A DNA stretch of 64,000 bases from Alistipes sp. GTDB lineage: Bacteria; Bacteroidota; Bacteroidia; Bacteroidales; Rikenellaceae. The stretch lies in the NCBI GenBank assembly GCA_017517705.1, contig JAFWYM010000016.1, positions 124,001 through 188,000 of the forward strand. Reading direction: 5' to 3'. A program made the translations under genes and the position numbers. Below are positions 6,917-17,051 of the stretch, one piece after another. The first letter of the stretch is position 1, and each line of letters begins with the position of its first letter. The notes below the pieces were generated by a model that was given only the letters and a program-made list of their open reading frames with translations, was not told the origin of the DNA and did not search any database.

Positions 6917-8980
6917 TTACAACCAACCACCAGGATTGTTTACAACACCATCCTCAGTAGCCGTGAAGCGTGAGCTAACAACAAGAGCAATCTCCTTCTC
7001 AATACGCATACCACCCATAGAGCTACCACCGCCTACAGAGTCACCACCGGCAACCATAGCAATAGTGATGATGCCACCACCAGGATTCTGGCATGTGATA
7101 ATGAGGTTGTCACCAAAGATTGTCTCGTTCTCGATACCAAGACGCTTGCGAACATCATCTGAAATGATGATATCCTCCAAAGTCTTAGGCAACGTATAAC
7201 CATCGGCCATCAAGTTCTTGAGGTTGATAACACACTCCTGACCAGCAACTACGGGAACGCAGCTAATACCGCGAACTGCCATCATAGCACGGTAAGCATC
7301 AATGTTACCAGTACCCATCTTACCGTTATAACCCTCAAGGCTAAGCTCGCCATTGCCATAGATATAAGGCTTAACAGCATCCTTAACAAGGTAAGCGTCG
7401 ATGTTGGTTACAGAGGTGAGAAGCATAGTCTTAAACTGCTCGACAGTATAGCTCTTACCCAAAGAGTGAGCATACGAGAGTGCCAATGCTGCAATACCCG
7501 ATACGTGAGGTGTAGCCATCGAAGTACCCTGCATATAACCATAGTTATTGTCGGGCAATGTAGAGAGGATACAACCCGTCTCACGCACATGACCAAACTG
7601 GTTAACAAAATACTCACCACCGGGAGCTGCAATGTTACAGCCGGGGCCATAGTTTGTATAGAAGGCGGGAAGGCCATCAGGACCTGTAGCCGTTACAGAG
7701 ATATACTCGTTGTATGCACCGGGATAACCAGCCATGGGAGCGCTCTCGTTACCTGAAGCGAAGATCATAATACCACCATCCAAAGCGGGGTGATTCTTCT
7801 TCGTCATAAAATATCTGAACGCATCGTAGCGAAGCGACATATTCGCCTTGTACGAGTTATCGTTAACAAGGACACCGGGATCATTACCCCATGAGTTGTT
7901 TGCGATAACAGCACCACGGTCTGCAGCATACTCAACAGCCTTAGCCGCATAATCCCAGCCACTCTCCTCGTATGCCTCATCGTCATCCGAGAGCATCTGG
8001 CAGCAAAGGATACGTACACCATCACCGGCACCTGTACCACCAGCTACACCGGCAATACCCTTACCATTGTTGCTTGAAGCAGCAACAATACCTGCAACGT
8101 GAGTACCGTGACCATCACCAACGGTGATGATAGGTGAGTTAGCGTAGAAGTTGTAACCGTAAATGTCATCTACATAACCGTTGTTATCATCATCAACACC
8201 CTCAGCACCATTCAACTCAGCCTCATTAACAAGCATATTATCAATCAAGTCCTCGTGGCTGAAGTCTACACCGCCATCGACGATAGCGACAATGACACTG
8301 GGATCACCCTTAGAGTACTCCCAAGCCTGCGCAGCCTTAATATCAGCACCCTTCTTCATGTAGGGGCAGATAAAGCCGGGCTTATCGTACTCTGCATAGT
8401 CTGTAACAATAGTATCCTTCAGACCAGGGTTACCATTGTTAAACAAGCTCCACTGCATATTGAAGCTGGGATCGTTAGGATACTCACCAGCACGTGTCGA
8501 AGCGAAAGCATTGAGGTCTACAACCTTAGGCTCATCAACCTCAGGGCCTCTAACAATTGTTGAGAACTCGATACGACGAACGTTTGACACCTTAGCCAAC
8601 GACTTAGCAGCAACGTCGAGGTCTACATCCTTAGGGAACTCCATAGAGAACCAACGATCCATACCGAGCTCACGCTTGAGATCGGCATTAACCTTCATAT
8701 TAAATACCTGCGAGATCTTTGTGGCGCCAATCTCTGCTGCTACAGCGTCAATCTGACCAAGACCTGTGTTTGATGCAGAAGTTGCAGCCTCAAGCTGAGC
8801 AACACTACCCTCATCTACATAGAAGAGGAGCTTACCCTGCACTGCATCTGAAGAGGTATTCACGAATTTCTTGGCATTCGATGCCTCGGGCGTCGCCTGA
8901 GGCTGATCTACCGTGTCGGTAGCACAAGCCACTGCGAGCATTCCTGCCAAGCCTATCAATAAAATCTTACCCTTATTCAT
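6917..8980 (-). CDS. Subtilisin-like (S8) serine protease lipoprotein, copy 2
   Basis: Exported protease of 687 aa, paralogue of the 4121-6139 protein. Lipobox Cys19 (LAVAC), prodomain-like region about 38-145 with FNMKVNA, catalytic domain with Asp235 (IVDGGVDFSHEDL), His291 (GHGTHVAG), Asn411 (FASGNES) and Ser487 (GTSMATPH). Here the Asp motif is the regular D-G-G type. The segment LVNEAELNGAEGVDDDNN is almost identical in both copies, as is the C-terminal domain ending NNPGGWL. It follows the SusC/SusD/lipoprotein genes on the same strand, so it may process peptides imported by that system; this is inference. Confidence 0.92.
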   Translation of the reverse strand: MNKGKILLIGLAGMLAVACATDTVDQPQATPEASNAKKFVNTSSDAVQGKLLFYVDEGSVAQLEAATSASNTGLGQIDAVAAEIGATKISQVFNMKVNADLKRELGMDRWFSMEFPKDVDLDVAAKSLAKVSNVRRIEFSTIVRGPEVDEPKVVDLNAFASTRAGEYPNDPSFNMQWSLFNNGNPGLKDTIVTDYAEYDKPGFICPYMKKGADIKAAQAWEYSKGDPSVIVAIVDGGVDFSHEDLIDNMLVNEAELNGAEGVDDDNNGYVDDIYGYNFYANSPIITVGDGHGTHVAGIVAASSNNGKGIAGVAGGTGAGDGVRILCCQMLSDDDEAYEESGWDYAAKAVEYAADRGAVIANNSWGNDPGVLVNDNSYKANMSLRYDAFRYFMTKKNHPALDGGIMIFASGNESAPMAGYPGAYNEYISVTATGPDGLPAFYTNYGPGCNIAAPGGEYFVNQFGHVRETGCILSTLPDNNYGYMQGTSMATPHVSGIAALALSYAHSLGKSYTVEQFKTMLLTSVTNIDAYLVKDAVKPYIYGNGELSLEGYNGKMGTGNIDAYRAMMAVRGISCVPVVAGQECVINLKNLMADGYTLPKTLEDIIISDDVRKRLGIENETIFGDNLIITCQNPGGGIITIAMVAGGDSVGGGSSMGGMRIEKEIALVVSSRFTATEDGVVNNPGGWL

Positions 8981-9013
8981 AAGTTTAATTATTTTTCATT
9001 GTTTGTTAGTACT

Positions 9014-9093
9014 ATCATAGATCTCTCATTCGAGAGTTTCACCTTCGGATGGCGCCCTTAACGGGCACCACCCTTAGGGAAGAGCTCTATGAT
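9014..9093. repeat. Nested inverted repeat between lipoprotein and protease genes
   Basis: ATCATAGATCTCT (9014-9026) pairs with AGAGCTCTATGAT (9081-9093) with one mismatch; inside lie CTCT...AGAG and GCGCCC...GGGC hairpins. The right arm overlaps the stop codon of the upstream lipoprotein. There is no long T-run, so it may be an attenuator or an mRNA-stabilising structure that sets the ratio between the SusCD part and the protease part of the operon. Confidence 0.55.
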
Positions 9094-11717
9094 TACTTGT
9101 GGCTTACTGTTACGTTTGCAGGGCGTACCATGTCAAAGTTAGCCTTCAACTCTACATTGCCCTTGTAAACACCTACAGAAGCGCGCTTAGCAGTCTTATT
9201 TGTCTCATTCTCAGTCTGCTCCTCGTCCGTAGCAGGATCGTCCGTAGTAGGATCGTCCGTAGTAGGATCGTCTACTTCAGGTGCAGGCATGTATGACTCA
9301 ACCAAGGTAACAACACTCTTGGGGCTGAACTCCTCAAGGAACTTCTCGCGATACTCCTCCTTAACGATATCTTCACCGTTATCATCCTGACCTGTAACGA
9401 CCTTCTCGTTGTAGTAGTAGAACTTCTTGAAATAAGTACCGAGCTTGTTAATCACACCTTTAGCATCGTAGTAGAGAACCACCGACTCATTCTTGATAGC
9501 CAAAGCATCATACTCCTCGAAATCCTTAGATGAGTTGTAGTAGCCCCAATACTTCTCGGGATCACCCTCCTGCTCTGTGCCATCAACGTACTCGTCGAGG
9601 CCGACACCGAAGAGGTTAGCATTGTAACCAACAGCATCGCCATAAGCTACCAACGCATTATACTTAGTAGCATAGTAAGCGTTGAACTGCAAGTCAAATG
9701 GCTCCTCATCCTCACCATCAGGGGTGATAGTGTCGCCAACGAACGTAAGGAGATACATCTGACCATAGGTGGTGTGCTCCCACATAGGCTTAATCTCGAT
9801 CTGCATCTCGTTGTCGCCATCAACGAACTTGTATACGCCAATGTTAACCTTAGCATTGTACTTCTCTGTCTTGCCGTCGTAGCGGTAGTAGTAGATCTTA
9901 CCATAGATGCTGCTCATAGCAACAACTACAGAGTACTCGGTATCAGTCTCAAGGTTTGTGAACTCCTGTACAAGGCCACCTTTCTGCAAACCCTCAACCC
10001 ACGATGATGATACTCGAGGATCAACAATGTTCTTGGCAACATCCTCGTCGTTGCTTGAGAACAACGTCTCAAGAGTCTCGCCCTGCTCAAGCAGAGTATC
10101 GAGCTCCGACTTCTTGCAGAAGTATCCAGCCATTGCCGATACATAAGCAGCATCGTCTGACGTCAAACCCAAAGTCAACACATACGAAGGATCGTAATAC
10201 TGGCTATAATTTTCATCACCACCGGCATCAATCCATGAAGTAAGCACACCCTCAGGCTCAACCAACTCGGGAACATTGCCATCAGATGAGATAGGACGAT
10301 AGTAGAAGTATGTAGAGGCGATCTCATCCATCACGGGTTTGCCATCCTTATCGTAGGGAACAGCAAAGATTGTATATACGCCAGCCTCTTCAAACGATAC
10401 GAACCAACGAGTCTCCTCGGGCTTAGCCTCAGCCATAGTATCCTCCGCAGCGGGCTCATCGTTAGCAAAGTCGAAACCGATAAGCTTATCTATAGCCTCG
10501 TGATATACAACGGTAACCTCCTCCTCATCAGACGAACCGCTCTCAACCTCCTCAGATACATCCTGCTTACCCTCAACTGCGATAAAGCGGAACTTAGACA
10601 CATCCGCGCCTACCGAGAAGTTGATGATAGCGCTCGTTGCAGTGTTATCAGTAGCAGTCTCAGAACCAGCATACGCAACACCCAGAGTGTAATCTGCGAT
10701 ATCTACGCCGGGCAAGATAATCTTGAAAAGACCACTTTGGTTAGCATAATTCCAGACCTCTCCATCCACAACGAAGCCTAAGGCATTCTTAGGGAAGGTG
10801 ATAATACCATCCTCAAGCTTACCATAGAATGTTTCACCAGTTTCACTATTTATCAGTGTTGCAACCTGAATATTACCAACTCCACTAATAGAGAAACCTA
10901 CAGACTGGAAGGGGATATATACCTCCTCAGGATCAGTAGCATCAACCTGAAGATATGTGTCACCAGAAGCAACAGTAAGATCACCGGGGATAGCACCAAG
11001 ATAGGTCACAATGTTCTCCTCGCTAAATACGTTGAGCAAACGGTAAAAGCCAGGACGCGACTCGCTCTGCTCGATGATGACAGGAGCCATGTTACCAGCA
11101 GGTGCCGAGTATGCCCAAGTGAAGAAATCCTCTACAAAGTAACCCTCGTTAGAGTACTCCTGATCGCTCTCGGGATCATAGTTGATGTTTGCAGAGCCCC
11201 AGCTCTCGGGAATACCGAACTTGATAGTCTTACGATAGAGACCATAGTTGCCATGATACTTAGCATCCTTAACCATAATCTCAAGGTCGAACATCTCACC
11301 TACAGAGATCTTACCAACAAGGAGCTCATCCATAGTGATGGTGAGGTATGCAACAGTCTCACCCTCAGCAAATGTTACCGCATCAGCAACAACGAAAGCC
11401 TCGTCTTGTGACAACACTACTTCACTCTCATCATCCTGAGTAAGAGTCCATCGATAGTTAAGAAGATGACGAGTACGGAACTCAACCGTCATCTCAGGAC
11501 CGGGGTTCTGACGATACACCGGGAACTTGGCAACACGAACATCATCACCCGTCTCCTCATTGTTCTTAGTGGGGAATGCAGCGATATCGACATCCGTAGG
11601 CAAGTAAACACTCAACTCTGAGTCAACGGGACCGGGATTCCAATCCTCCTGACACGCGGTGAAGGCACCGGCAGCGAGTGTTGCTAAAGCCAAAAATAAA
11701 AATTTGATATTTTTCAT
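9093..11717 (-). CDS. Large SusCD-associated surface lipoprotein
   Basis: Lipoprotein of 874 aa with signal peptide and lipobox ending at Cys22 (GAFTAC). The first 170 residues after the anchor look like a Calx-beta or Ig-like module (AVTFAEGETVAYLTI); the middle and C-terminal parts are beta-rich with further Fn3-like stretches (TNLETDTEYSVVVAMSS). Residues about 816-833 are a low-complexity D-P-T-T-D repeat made by a 15-bp tandem DNA repeat (about 9226-9270). It follows susD with a 38-base gap and fits the position of a third, substrate-binding lipoprotein of a SusCD system. I do not recognise a named family over its full length. Confidence 0.75.
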   Translation of the reverse strand: MKNIKFLFLALATLAAGAFTACQEDWNPGPVDSELSVYLPTDVDIAAFPTKNNEETGDDVRVAKFPVYRQNPGPEMTVEFRTRHLLNYRWTLTQDDESEVVLSQDEAFVVADAVTFAEGETVAYLTITMDELLVGKISVGEMFDLEIMVKDAKYHGNYGLYRKTIKFGIPESWGSANINYDPESDQEYSNEGYFVEDFFTWAYSAPAGNMAPVIIEQSESRPGFYRLLNVFSEENIVTYLGAIPGDLTVASGDTYLQVDATDPEEVYIPFQSVGFSISGVGNIQVATLINSETGETFYGKLEDGIITFPKNALGFVVDGEVWNYANQSGLFKIILPGVDIADYTLGVAYAGSETATDNTATSAIINFSVGADVSKFRFIAVEGKQDVSEEVESGSSDEEEVTVVYHEAIDKLIGFDFANDEPAAEDTMAEAKPEETRWFVSFEEAGVYTIFAVPYDKDGKPVMDEIASTYFYYRPISSDGNVPELVEPEGVLTSWIDAGGDENYSQYYDPSYVLTLGLTSDDAAYVSAMAGYFCKKSELDTLLEQGETLETLFSSNDEDVAKNIVDPRVSSSWVEGLQKGGLVQEFTNLETDTEYSVVVAMSSIYGKIYYYRYDGKTEKYNAKVNIGVYKFVDGDNEMQIEIKPMWEHTTYGQMYLLTFVGDTITPDGEDEEPFDLQFNAYYATKYNALVAYGDAVGYNANLFGVGLDEYVDGTEQEGDPEKYWGYYNSSKDFEEYDALAIKNESVVLYYDAKGVINKLGTYFKKFYYYNEKVVTGQDDNGEDIVKEEYREKFLEEFSPKSVVTLVESYMPAPEVDDPTTDDPTTDDPATDEEQTENETNKTAKRASVGVYKGNVELKANFDMVRPANVTVSHK

Positions 11718-11755
11718 AATAGTATCTTATTTTCTATTAACAAATAGCATACTCA

Positions 11756-13477
11756 TTAGATCGCATCCTCTGACTCGTAGCCATAAGAAGGATCGGGACC
11801 CTCAAAGCCCTTAATTGCAGTATTAACTGATGACTCAGAAGAGGGAACAGGAATATTCCACCAGGGCAGACGACCCTCAGTCTTGAACAACATACCTGAC
11901 TGGTAGTTCTGATCCAACGTATTAACACCCATATCGAGACGCTTCATATCGAACAAGACCATACCCTCGCCCCAGAACTCAACGCTCTTCTGGAAGATAA
12001 TCTCGTCAACAAGACCCTTAGCCGACAAATATGCGTAGCCCGGATCACGGTTAGCCATAAAGGTGTAGAGCAAGTTGGTTGCTGTACCCTCATCGTAGTG
12101 TGCCGTAGCCTCCATCTCGATGAAGTACATCTCCTCGATACGCATAACGGGCAATGACACGGCGTTAGCTGTCATGTAGTCAACACGCTCGCCCTGGAAA
12201 GGACGGAACTTGAAGTTGGTGTAAGGAGCACGGTATGCCAACTCCTCCCACTCGCTACGAGACATCGAGGTGTAATCCTTAAACTCATCATACGTAGTGT
12301 TAGGACCAACGATGAGCTTCTTACGGAAGTCGGTGCTACGCAAACGATCGTACATGCTCGAAGGCACGCCCTGGCAAGCCAAAGGTGCATATCCGTAAGT
12401 AGCCTCGGGAGCCATATGCGCCACGAAAGCGAAGAGGTTGTTAAGAACGGTATCGCTCGAAAGCGTCGTCGCCCACAACCACGAGGGAATAACAGTGTTG
12501 AAGCCCGAAGTAACACTTGTCCACTGTGCCTCAGTAGTGATAGGTGCCATAGATGTATCGATAGCCTTGCGAGCATACTCAGCAGCAAGACGATAAGCAG
12601 CCTCGCCCGTAGGTACGTTCTCGTAGCTTACACCCTCGAAGCCACCAAGCCACAAGTAAGCGCGAGCAAACAAGCCGTAGACAGCAGCCAACTCAGGATA
12701 AGTAGGCGTAGTGCCATAAACCTCAGCCTCAAGCTCCACCTTGCCAGTGTCGGGATCCTTCTCGAAGCGCTTCATGATAGCCTCAGCATCTGCCAAGTCG
12801 GCGAGGATGAACTCAAAGAGCTCCTCACGTGTAGCACGAGGATTGTTCTTAGCAGCCTGCTCGTCGGTATCCTCCGTAACAATAGGCACGGTCAAGCCCG
12901 CAACCTTAGCCAAGTCACCCTCGTATGTGGGAAGCTCGGGAGCCTTAGCGGGAAGTGCATCGTAGTAACGAGCCAAATCCAAGTAGAACAACGCACGGAA
13001 AGCCTTAGAGATAGCGCGATACTCGATCATATCCTCCTGATCGCCGGCAGCGCCAATAACCTCATTAGCCTTCTTAATCAAAGGATAGTAGTTATACCAC
13101 AAGTAGAGAGTATAACCACCGTTCATACTCATATCGAAGCCGTAGTTGGCAGCCTGGAAACGGCAGTAGTAGGGGTTACCACCACGGTCGGGACGTACAC
13201 AAGGGAATGCTATCAACGCATGGTGATCCATCCATACGCCAATAGAGTGATAACCGAAGTCCGAGTGGTCATACTGAATAGCTGAGCTGGCTGCCATATA
13301 TGCAGGGATAGCCTTCATCATATAACCCAAACCAGCATCGCTAGCGGCAAGCTGCTCCTGTGTGATAGAACCAGACTTGGGAAGGACCTCCTTAATACAG
13401 CCGCTGAACAACACTGCCGAGCAGAGTACAAGGGCTGCAGTCTTAAATATCTTATTTACTTTCATAGTCTTAATCAT
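11756..13477 (-). CDS. SusD/RagB-family nutrient-binding lipoprotein
   Basis: Outer-membrane surface lipoprotein of 573 aa that caps its SusC partner and captures substrate. Lipobox Cys27 (LFSGC) after a signal sequence; an alternative start at the fifth codon (MKVNKIF) is equally possible. TPR-like helices follow (AISKAFRALFYLDLARYYDAL, about 133-153, and the PELAAVYGLFARAYLWLGGF region), and the C-terminal part has the family's typical MRIEEMYFIEMEA and FWGEGMVLFDMKRL segments. It lies 8 bases after susC. The substrate cannot be read from sequence; the neighbouring proteases hint at peptides or glycoproteins. Confidence 0.93.
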   Translation of the reverse strand: MIKTMKVNKIFKTAALVLCSAVLFSGCIKEVLPKSGSITQEQLAASDAGLGYMMKAIPAYMAASSAIQYDHSDFGYHSIGVWMDHHALIAFPCVRPDRGGNPYYCRFQAANYGFDMSMNGGYTLYLWYNYYPLIKKANEVIGAAGDQEDMIEYRAISKAFRALFYLDLARYYDALPAKAPELPTYEGDLAKVAGLTVPIVTEDTDEQAAKNNPRATREELFEFILADLADAEAIMKRFEKDPDTGKVELEAEVYGTTPTYPELAAVYGLFARAYLWLGGFEGVSYENVPTGEAAYRLAAEYARKAIDTSMAPITTEAQWTSVTSGFNTVIPSWLWATTLSSDTVLNNLFAFVAHMAPEATYGYAPLACQGVPSSMYDRLRSTDFRKKLIVGPNTTYDEFKDYTSMSRSEWEELAYRAPYTNFKFRPFQGERVDYMTANAVSLPVMRIEEMYFIEMEATAHYDEGTATNLLYTFMANRDPGYAYLSAKGLVDEIIFQKSVEFWGEGMVLFDMKRLDMGVNTLDQNYQSGMLFKTEGRLPWWNIPVPSSESSVNTAIKGFEGPDPSYGYESEDAI

Positions 13478-13485
13478 ATTTTATA

Positions 13486-16400
13486 TTAGAAGGTCAAGGT
13501 TACACCACCCGAGATAGTACGGATAGGTGAGTAGTTAACATTGGTTGTACCACCGCTGAAGCTCTGACGAGGATCAAGACCCTTACGCTTAGACCAGTAG
13601 AATACGTTGTCACAAGCTACGTATACACGCAAGTTGTTGATCTTGCCATTCCACCACTTAGCAGGGAAGGTATAACCTAAGTTGATGTTAGAGATGTTGA
13701 TGTACGAAGCATCGGTAAGGAAGCGGTCAGATGTAGCTGAAGAGTATACATCGTCGTACTGGAAGCGAGGAATCTGCGAGTCCTCATTCACACCCTTAGT
13801 CCAAGCCTTCAACAAGTCAACGTGGTAGTTCTGACCTACAGATGTACCGCTGGGCGATGACATGTAGCTTGCATAGCCTGAGTCGTATGCCAAACCGCCA
13901 ATCTGGTAGTCAAATGCGATAGAGAAGTCGAAGCCGTAAGCGAACAACGTAGTGTTGAAACCACCATAGAGGTCGGGCGTAGCGCTACCCTTAAGCTTAC
14001 GTGACGACTGGAGCGAAGCATACTGATAAGTTGAAGATACACCCTCCTCGAACTCACCTGTACCATTACCCTCAGCATCGGTCTTCTCATACTTGTAGTA
14101 CCACTGAGCCTCACCCGTTTCGCTTACACCGCGGTACTCGGGCAAGAACCAAGTATACATAGGATAGCCCTCGGCAACAATCTGCGAGCCGCTGATGAAG
14201 CCATCCTTCACGCCATCACCATTGAAGTCCTGATCCTTACGTGACTCGGGCAAGTAGAGAACCTTATTGCGTACGTGAGTAAGGTTAACACCGAATGTCC
14301 AAGTTACGTTGCGTGTACGGATAAGATCTGCGCTCAACTCGATCTCGATACCACGGTTAACCATATCACCGATGTTGTCGTAGTACGACGAGTAACCCAT
14401 TGAGGGAGCTACGGGCACTGAGAACAACATGTCGGTAGTCTTACGGTTGAAGAAGTCGATGCTACCGGTCAAGCGATCCTGCCACAAGCCGAACTCAACG
14501 CCGACGTTAAGGTTGGTGTTGGTCTCCCATGTGATGTTAGGATTACCCTTCTGTGCAAAGGCGATAGAGATACCACCGGCACCATCGTTAGATACGCTAT
14601 AGAGGTCGGTATAGCGGTATGAACCGATACCGTCGTTACCCTGCGAACCGATAGAAGCCTTAAGCTTCAACATGCTGAATACGGGAGCATAGAACCAATT
14701 CTCGCGGTTGATGATCCACGCAGCACCTACTGACCAGAAGTTACCCCAACGGTGATCAGGGTGGAAGTTGGTCGAAGCATCGCGACGGAACGAAGCCGAT
14801 GCGAAGATACGCTCACCATAATTATACTGTGCGCGGAAGAAGTAACCCTCGTTGATGTACTCACCACGTGATGATGAAGATGAGCTCATATCAACCATGG
14901 CACCAGCAAGCTCGTTATTGTCGGTATCGAAGATGTTAGACTTCGAGCCACCCAAGCTGTACGAGCGCAAAGAGTAAGTCTCGTGACCAAGCAAGAGGTC
15001 GAGGCTATGCTCGTCATCCATACCGAATGTAGTGTTGTAGTTCAACAACTGCTGCAAGTTGTGCGAGTATGTACGGCTGTGCGACTTAGAAACAACACCA
15101 CCGTTAGTCACGAACTGACCGTAGTAGGGGTTGCTAAGTGACGTATAACGTGTCTCATCGATAGTAACCGAGCCGTTGAGCGTAAGCTTCAAGCCGGGGA
15201 TGATGATGAAGTCTGCGAAACCGTTAACACCGAAGGCGTTACCCTCAGAGTTAGACTCGTTCAACCAGATAAGCTGCAAGGGGTTAGCCTGCTGACCGTT
15301 GGGGCGCAATACGCCGTTGTCGCGACCGTCACCGGTATCGTAGATAGGCCAGCCATACTTATCCTTCATGATGTTACCCTCGCCATCGCGAATGTATACG
15401 GGGTAGATAGGAGCCATGTTAGCTGCTGCCGAGAATACGTCGGCTGTAGAGCCGTCACCCTCGTTAGCTGAAGAGGCACCATTCCAGTTGAAGTTGGTGT
15501 AGTTCATGTTAGCACCGATCTTCAACCACTTCTTTGCCTGATAGTCAGCACGAAGACGTGCAGTCCAACGCTGCATGTCCGAACCGTCGGTGATACCGTT
15601 GTTGTTCAGGTAACCGAACGATGCGAATACACTCGACTTCTCCGAAGCACCTGCGATGCTAAGGTTATACTCCTGACGGAATGAGGGGTCGTACAACTCG
15701 TCCATCCAGTCATCGGGAGTGAGGTAGTACTCCTCGCCAGTCTTCTCGTTCGTAACCTTCGTACCAAGCTTAGCATTGGGGTTCAAGCGGCCGTTAGTAC
15801 CGATGAGGTTCTGACCTGCAGGCACATCGTATACGTTGTAACCCAAACCACCGATATTGTTCGATGTAAGGGTATTTACAGCCTTCTGGTATGCTGACGA
15901 TGAGTCGTTACCCTGATCGAGGTAGTAGTTATACAACGACTTGTAGTGCATCTCGTAGTACTGACCGGGGTCGCGAGTATAATCATATAATATACGCGCG
16001 CGGGTGTTAACACCCCACTTAGCATCGAACGTAACACGAGCGTCGCCAGCCTTAGCACGCTTCGTCGTCACCATAATCACACCGTTGGCACCACGCGCAC
16101 CGTAGAGGGCGTTAGATGCAGCATCCTTCAAGACGGTCATCGACTCAATATCGGCCATGTTAAGGTTGTTAAGGTCGCCCTCATAAGGCACACCATCGAC
16201 AACCCACAAGGGGGCCTGATTTGCGTTGATAGAACCGAAACCACGGATACGGATTGAAGGCTCCGAGCCAAGTGAACCTGAGCTCGATGATGTCTGAAGA
16301 CCTGCAACCTTACCCACAAGGGCGCTTGCTGCTGATGAAGACTGTGTCTTCAACAAGTCCTCTGACTTGATGACCTTAGCCGAACCGGTAAAGGCCTCCT

Positions 16401-16749
16401 TCTTAGCAGTACCGAACGCCTGTACGATGACCTCCTCGATCTGCTCTGAATCGGCAGCGAGGACTACATCTACCTTCGAACGGCCTGCAACAGCCACCGT
16501 CTGAGTCTGCAAACCGAGGTATGAGAATACCAAGTTTGCGTCAGATGAAGCCGCAATCTCATAATAACCGGCAACGTCGGTAGTAGTACCGCGAGATGTT
16601 CCCTCGACTACAACCGCTGCTCCGATGACTGGCGTACCAGTCTCATCGGTCACTGTACCGGTAACACGCTGACCTTGTGCGAATGCTCCAACGCATCCCA
16701 AGACCAGAGTTGCAACCATTGATAGTACAACTTTTCTAACCATAAGCAT
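13486..16749 (-). CDS. SusC/RagA-family TonB-linked outer-membrane transporter
   Basis: TonB-dependent porin of 1087 aa for large nutrients. Signal peptide cleaved near GAFA-Q (residue 24); carboxypeptidase-regulatory-like domain about 28-100 (GTVTDETGTPVIGAAVVVEG); TonB-box region with EQIEEVIVQAFGTAKK; plug with the SusC signature IRGFGSINANQAPLWVVDGV and LKDAASNALYGARGANGVI; then a C-terminal beta-barrel ending TLTF. It heads the susC-susD-lipoprotein operon and has a near-perfect promoter about 270 bases upstream. The initial MLM leaves the choice between codons 1 and 3 open. Confidence 0.96.
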   Translation of the reverse strand: MLMVRKVVLSMVATLVLGCVGAFAQGQRVTGTVTDETGTPVIGAAVVVEGTSRGTTTDVAGYYEIAASSDANLVFSYLGLQTQTVAVAGRSKVDVVLAADSEQIEEVIVQAFGTAKKEAFTGSAKVIKSEDLLKTQSSSAASALVGKVAGLQTSSSSGSLGSEPSIRIRGFGSINANQAPLWVVDGVPYEGDLNNLNMADIESMTVLKDAASNALYGARGANGVIMVTTKRAKAGDARVTFDAKWGVNTRARILYDYTRDPGQYYEMHYKSLYNYYLDQGNDSSSAYQKAVNTLTSNNIGGLGYNVYDVPAGQNLIGTNGRLNPNAKLGTKVTNEKTGEEYYLTPDDWMDELYDPSFRQEYNLSIAGASEKSSVFASFGYLNNNGITDGSDMQRWTARLRADYQAKKWLKIGANMNYTNFNWNGASSANEGDGSTADVFSAAANMAPIYPVYIRDGEGNIMKDKYGWPIYDTGDGRDNGVLRPNGQQANPLQLIWLNESNSEGNAFGVNGFADFIIIPGLKLTLNGSVTIDETRYTSLSNPYYGQFVTNGGVVSKSHSRTYSHNLQQLLNYNTTFGMDDEHSLDLLLGHETYSLRSYSLGGSKSNIFDTDNNELAGAMVDMSSSSSSRGEYINEGYFFRAQYNYGERIFASASFRRDASTNFHPDHRWGNFWSVGAAWIINRENWFYAPVFSMLKLKASIGSQGNDGIGSYRYTDLYSVSNDGAGGISIAFAQKGNPNITWETNTNLNVGVEFGLWQDRLTGSIDFFNRKTTDMLFSVPVAPSMGYSSYYDNIGDMVNRGIEIELSADLIRTRNVTWTFGVNLTHVRNKVLYLPESRKDQDFNGDGVKDGFISGSQIVAEGYPMYTWFLPEYRGVSETGEAQWYYKYEKTDAEGNGTGEFEEGVSSTYQYASLQSSRKLKGSATPDLYGGFNTTLFAYGFDFSIAFDYQIGGLAYDSGYASYMSSPSGTSVGQNYHVDLLKAWTKGVNEDSQIPRFQYDDVYSSATSDRFLTDASYINISNINLGYTFPAKWWNGKINNLRVYVACDNVFYWSKRKGLDPRQSFSGGTTNVNYSPIRTISGGVTLTF

Positions 16750-17020
16750 TAGTTTTAAAAATTTTGAAAGTTATAAAGTTTTTTCTGTTCCTTAGTTTTT
16801 AGGTTTCCAGTTTTGCTTTGTCTCTTCATACCTTCACCCCGCCGTCTCGTTTGTCTGGTCGTCACTCCTATCCTTCATCTGCCCCTCTTTCACCCTTGAC
16901 CGACAGCCGGGATGTTTTGTTGTTTTTTTTATGTTGTTTTGCCCTCTTAAAACTCTCCTCTAAACTTTAGTTTACCAATCTACTTGTCATCATTCGCACT
17001 CTACGTGTAAAGTTAATGCA
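16750..17020 (-). other. Long untranslated leader of the susC operon
   Basis: The promoter at 17021-17051 implies a leader of roughly 265 bases before susC. On the coding (minus) strand its central part, about 16810-16910, is strikingly purine-rich. I found no reading frame, no known riboswitch and no strong terminator in it. In Bacteroides, susC leaders can be targets of small RNAs; whether this one is cannot be seen here. Confidence 0.45.
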
Positions 17021-17051
17021 CAAAGATAAACCAATTAATTTAAATAGCAAA
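17021..17051 (-). promoter_or_regulatory. Promoter of the susC operon
   Basis: Minus strand: TTTG (17048-17051), exactly 19 bases, TATCTTTG (17021-17028). This matches the Bacteroidetes housekeeping consensus at every position. Confidence 0.85.

Noticed and set aside
4121..8980. Type IX secretion signal on the S8 proteases
   Set aside because: Both have a lipobox and a C-terminus ending in GWL without a recognisable type A or B sorting domain.
12416..13285. 289-residue frame opposite susD
   Set aside because: Complementary shadow of a conserved SusD gene.
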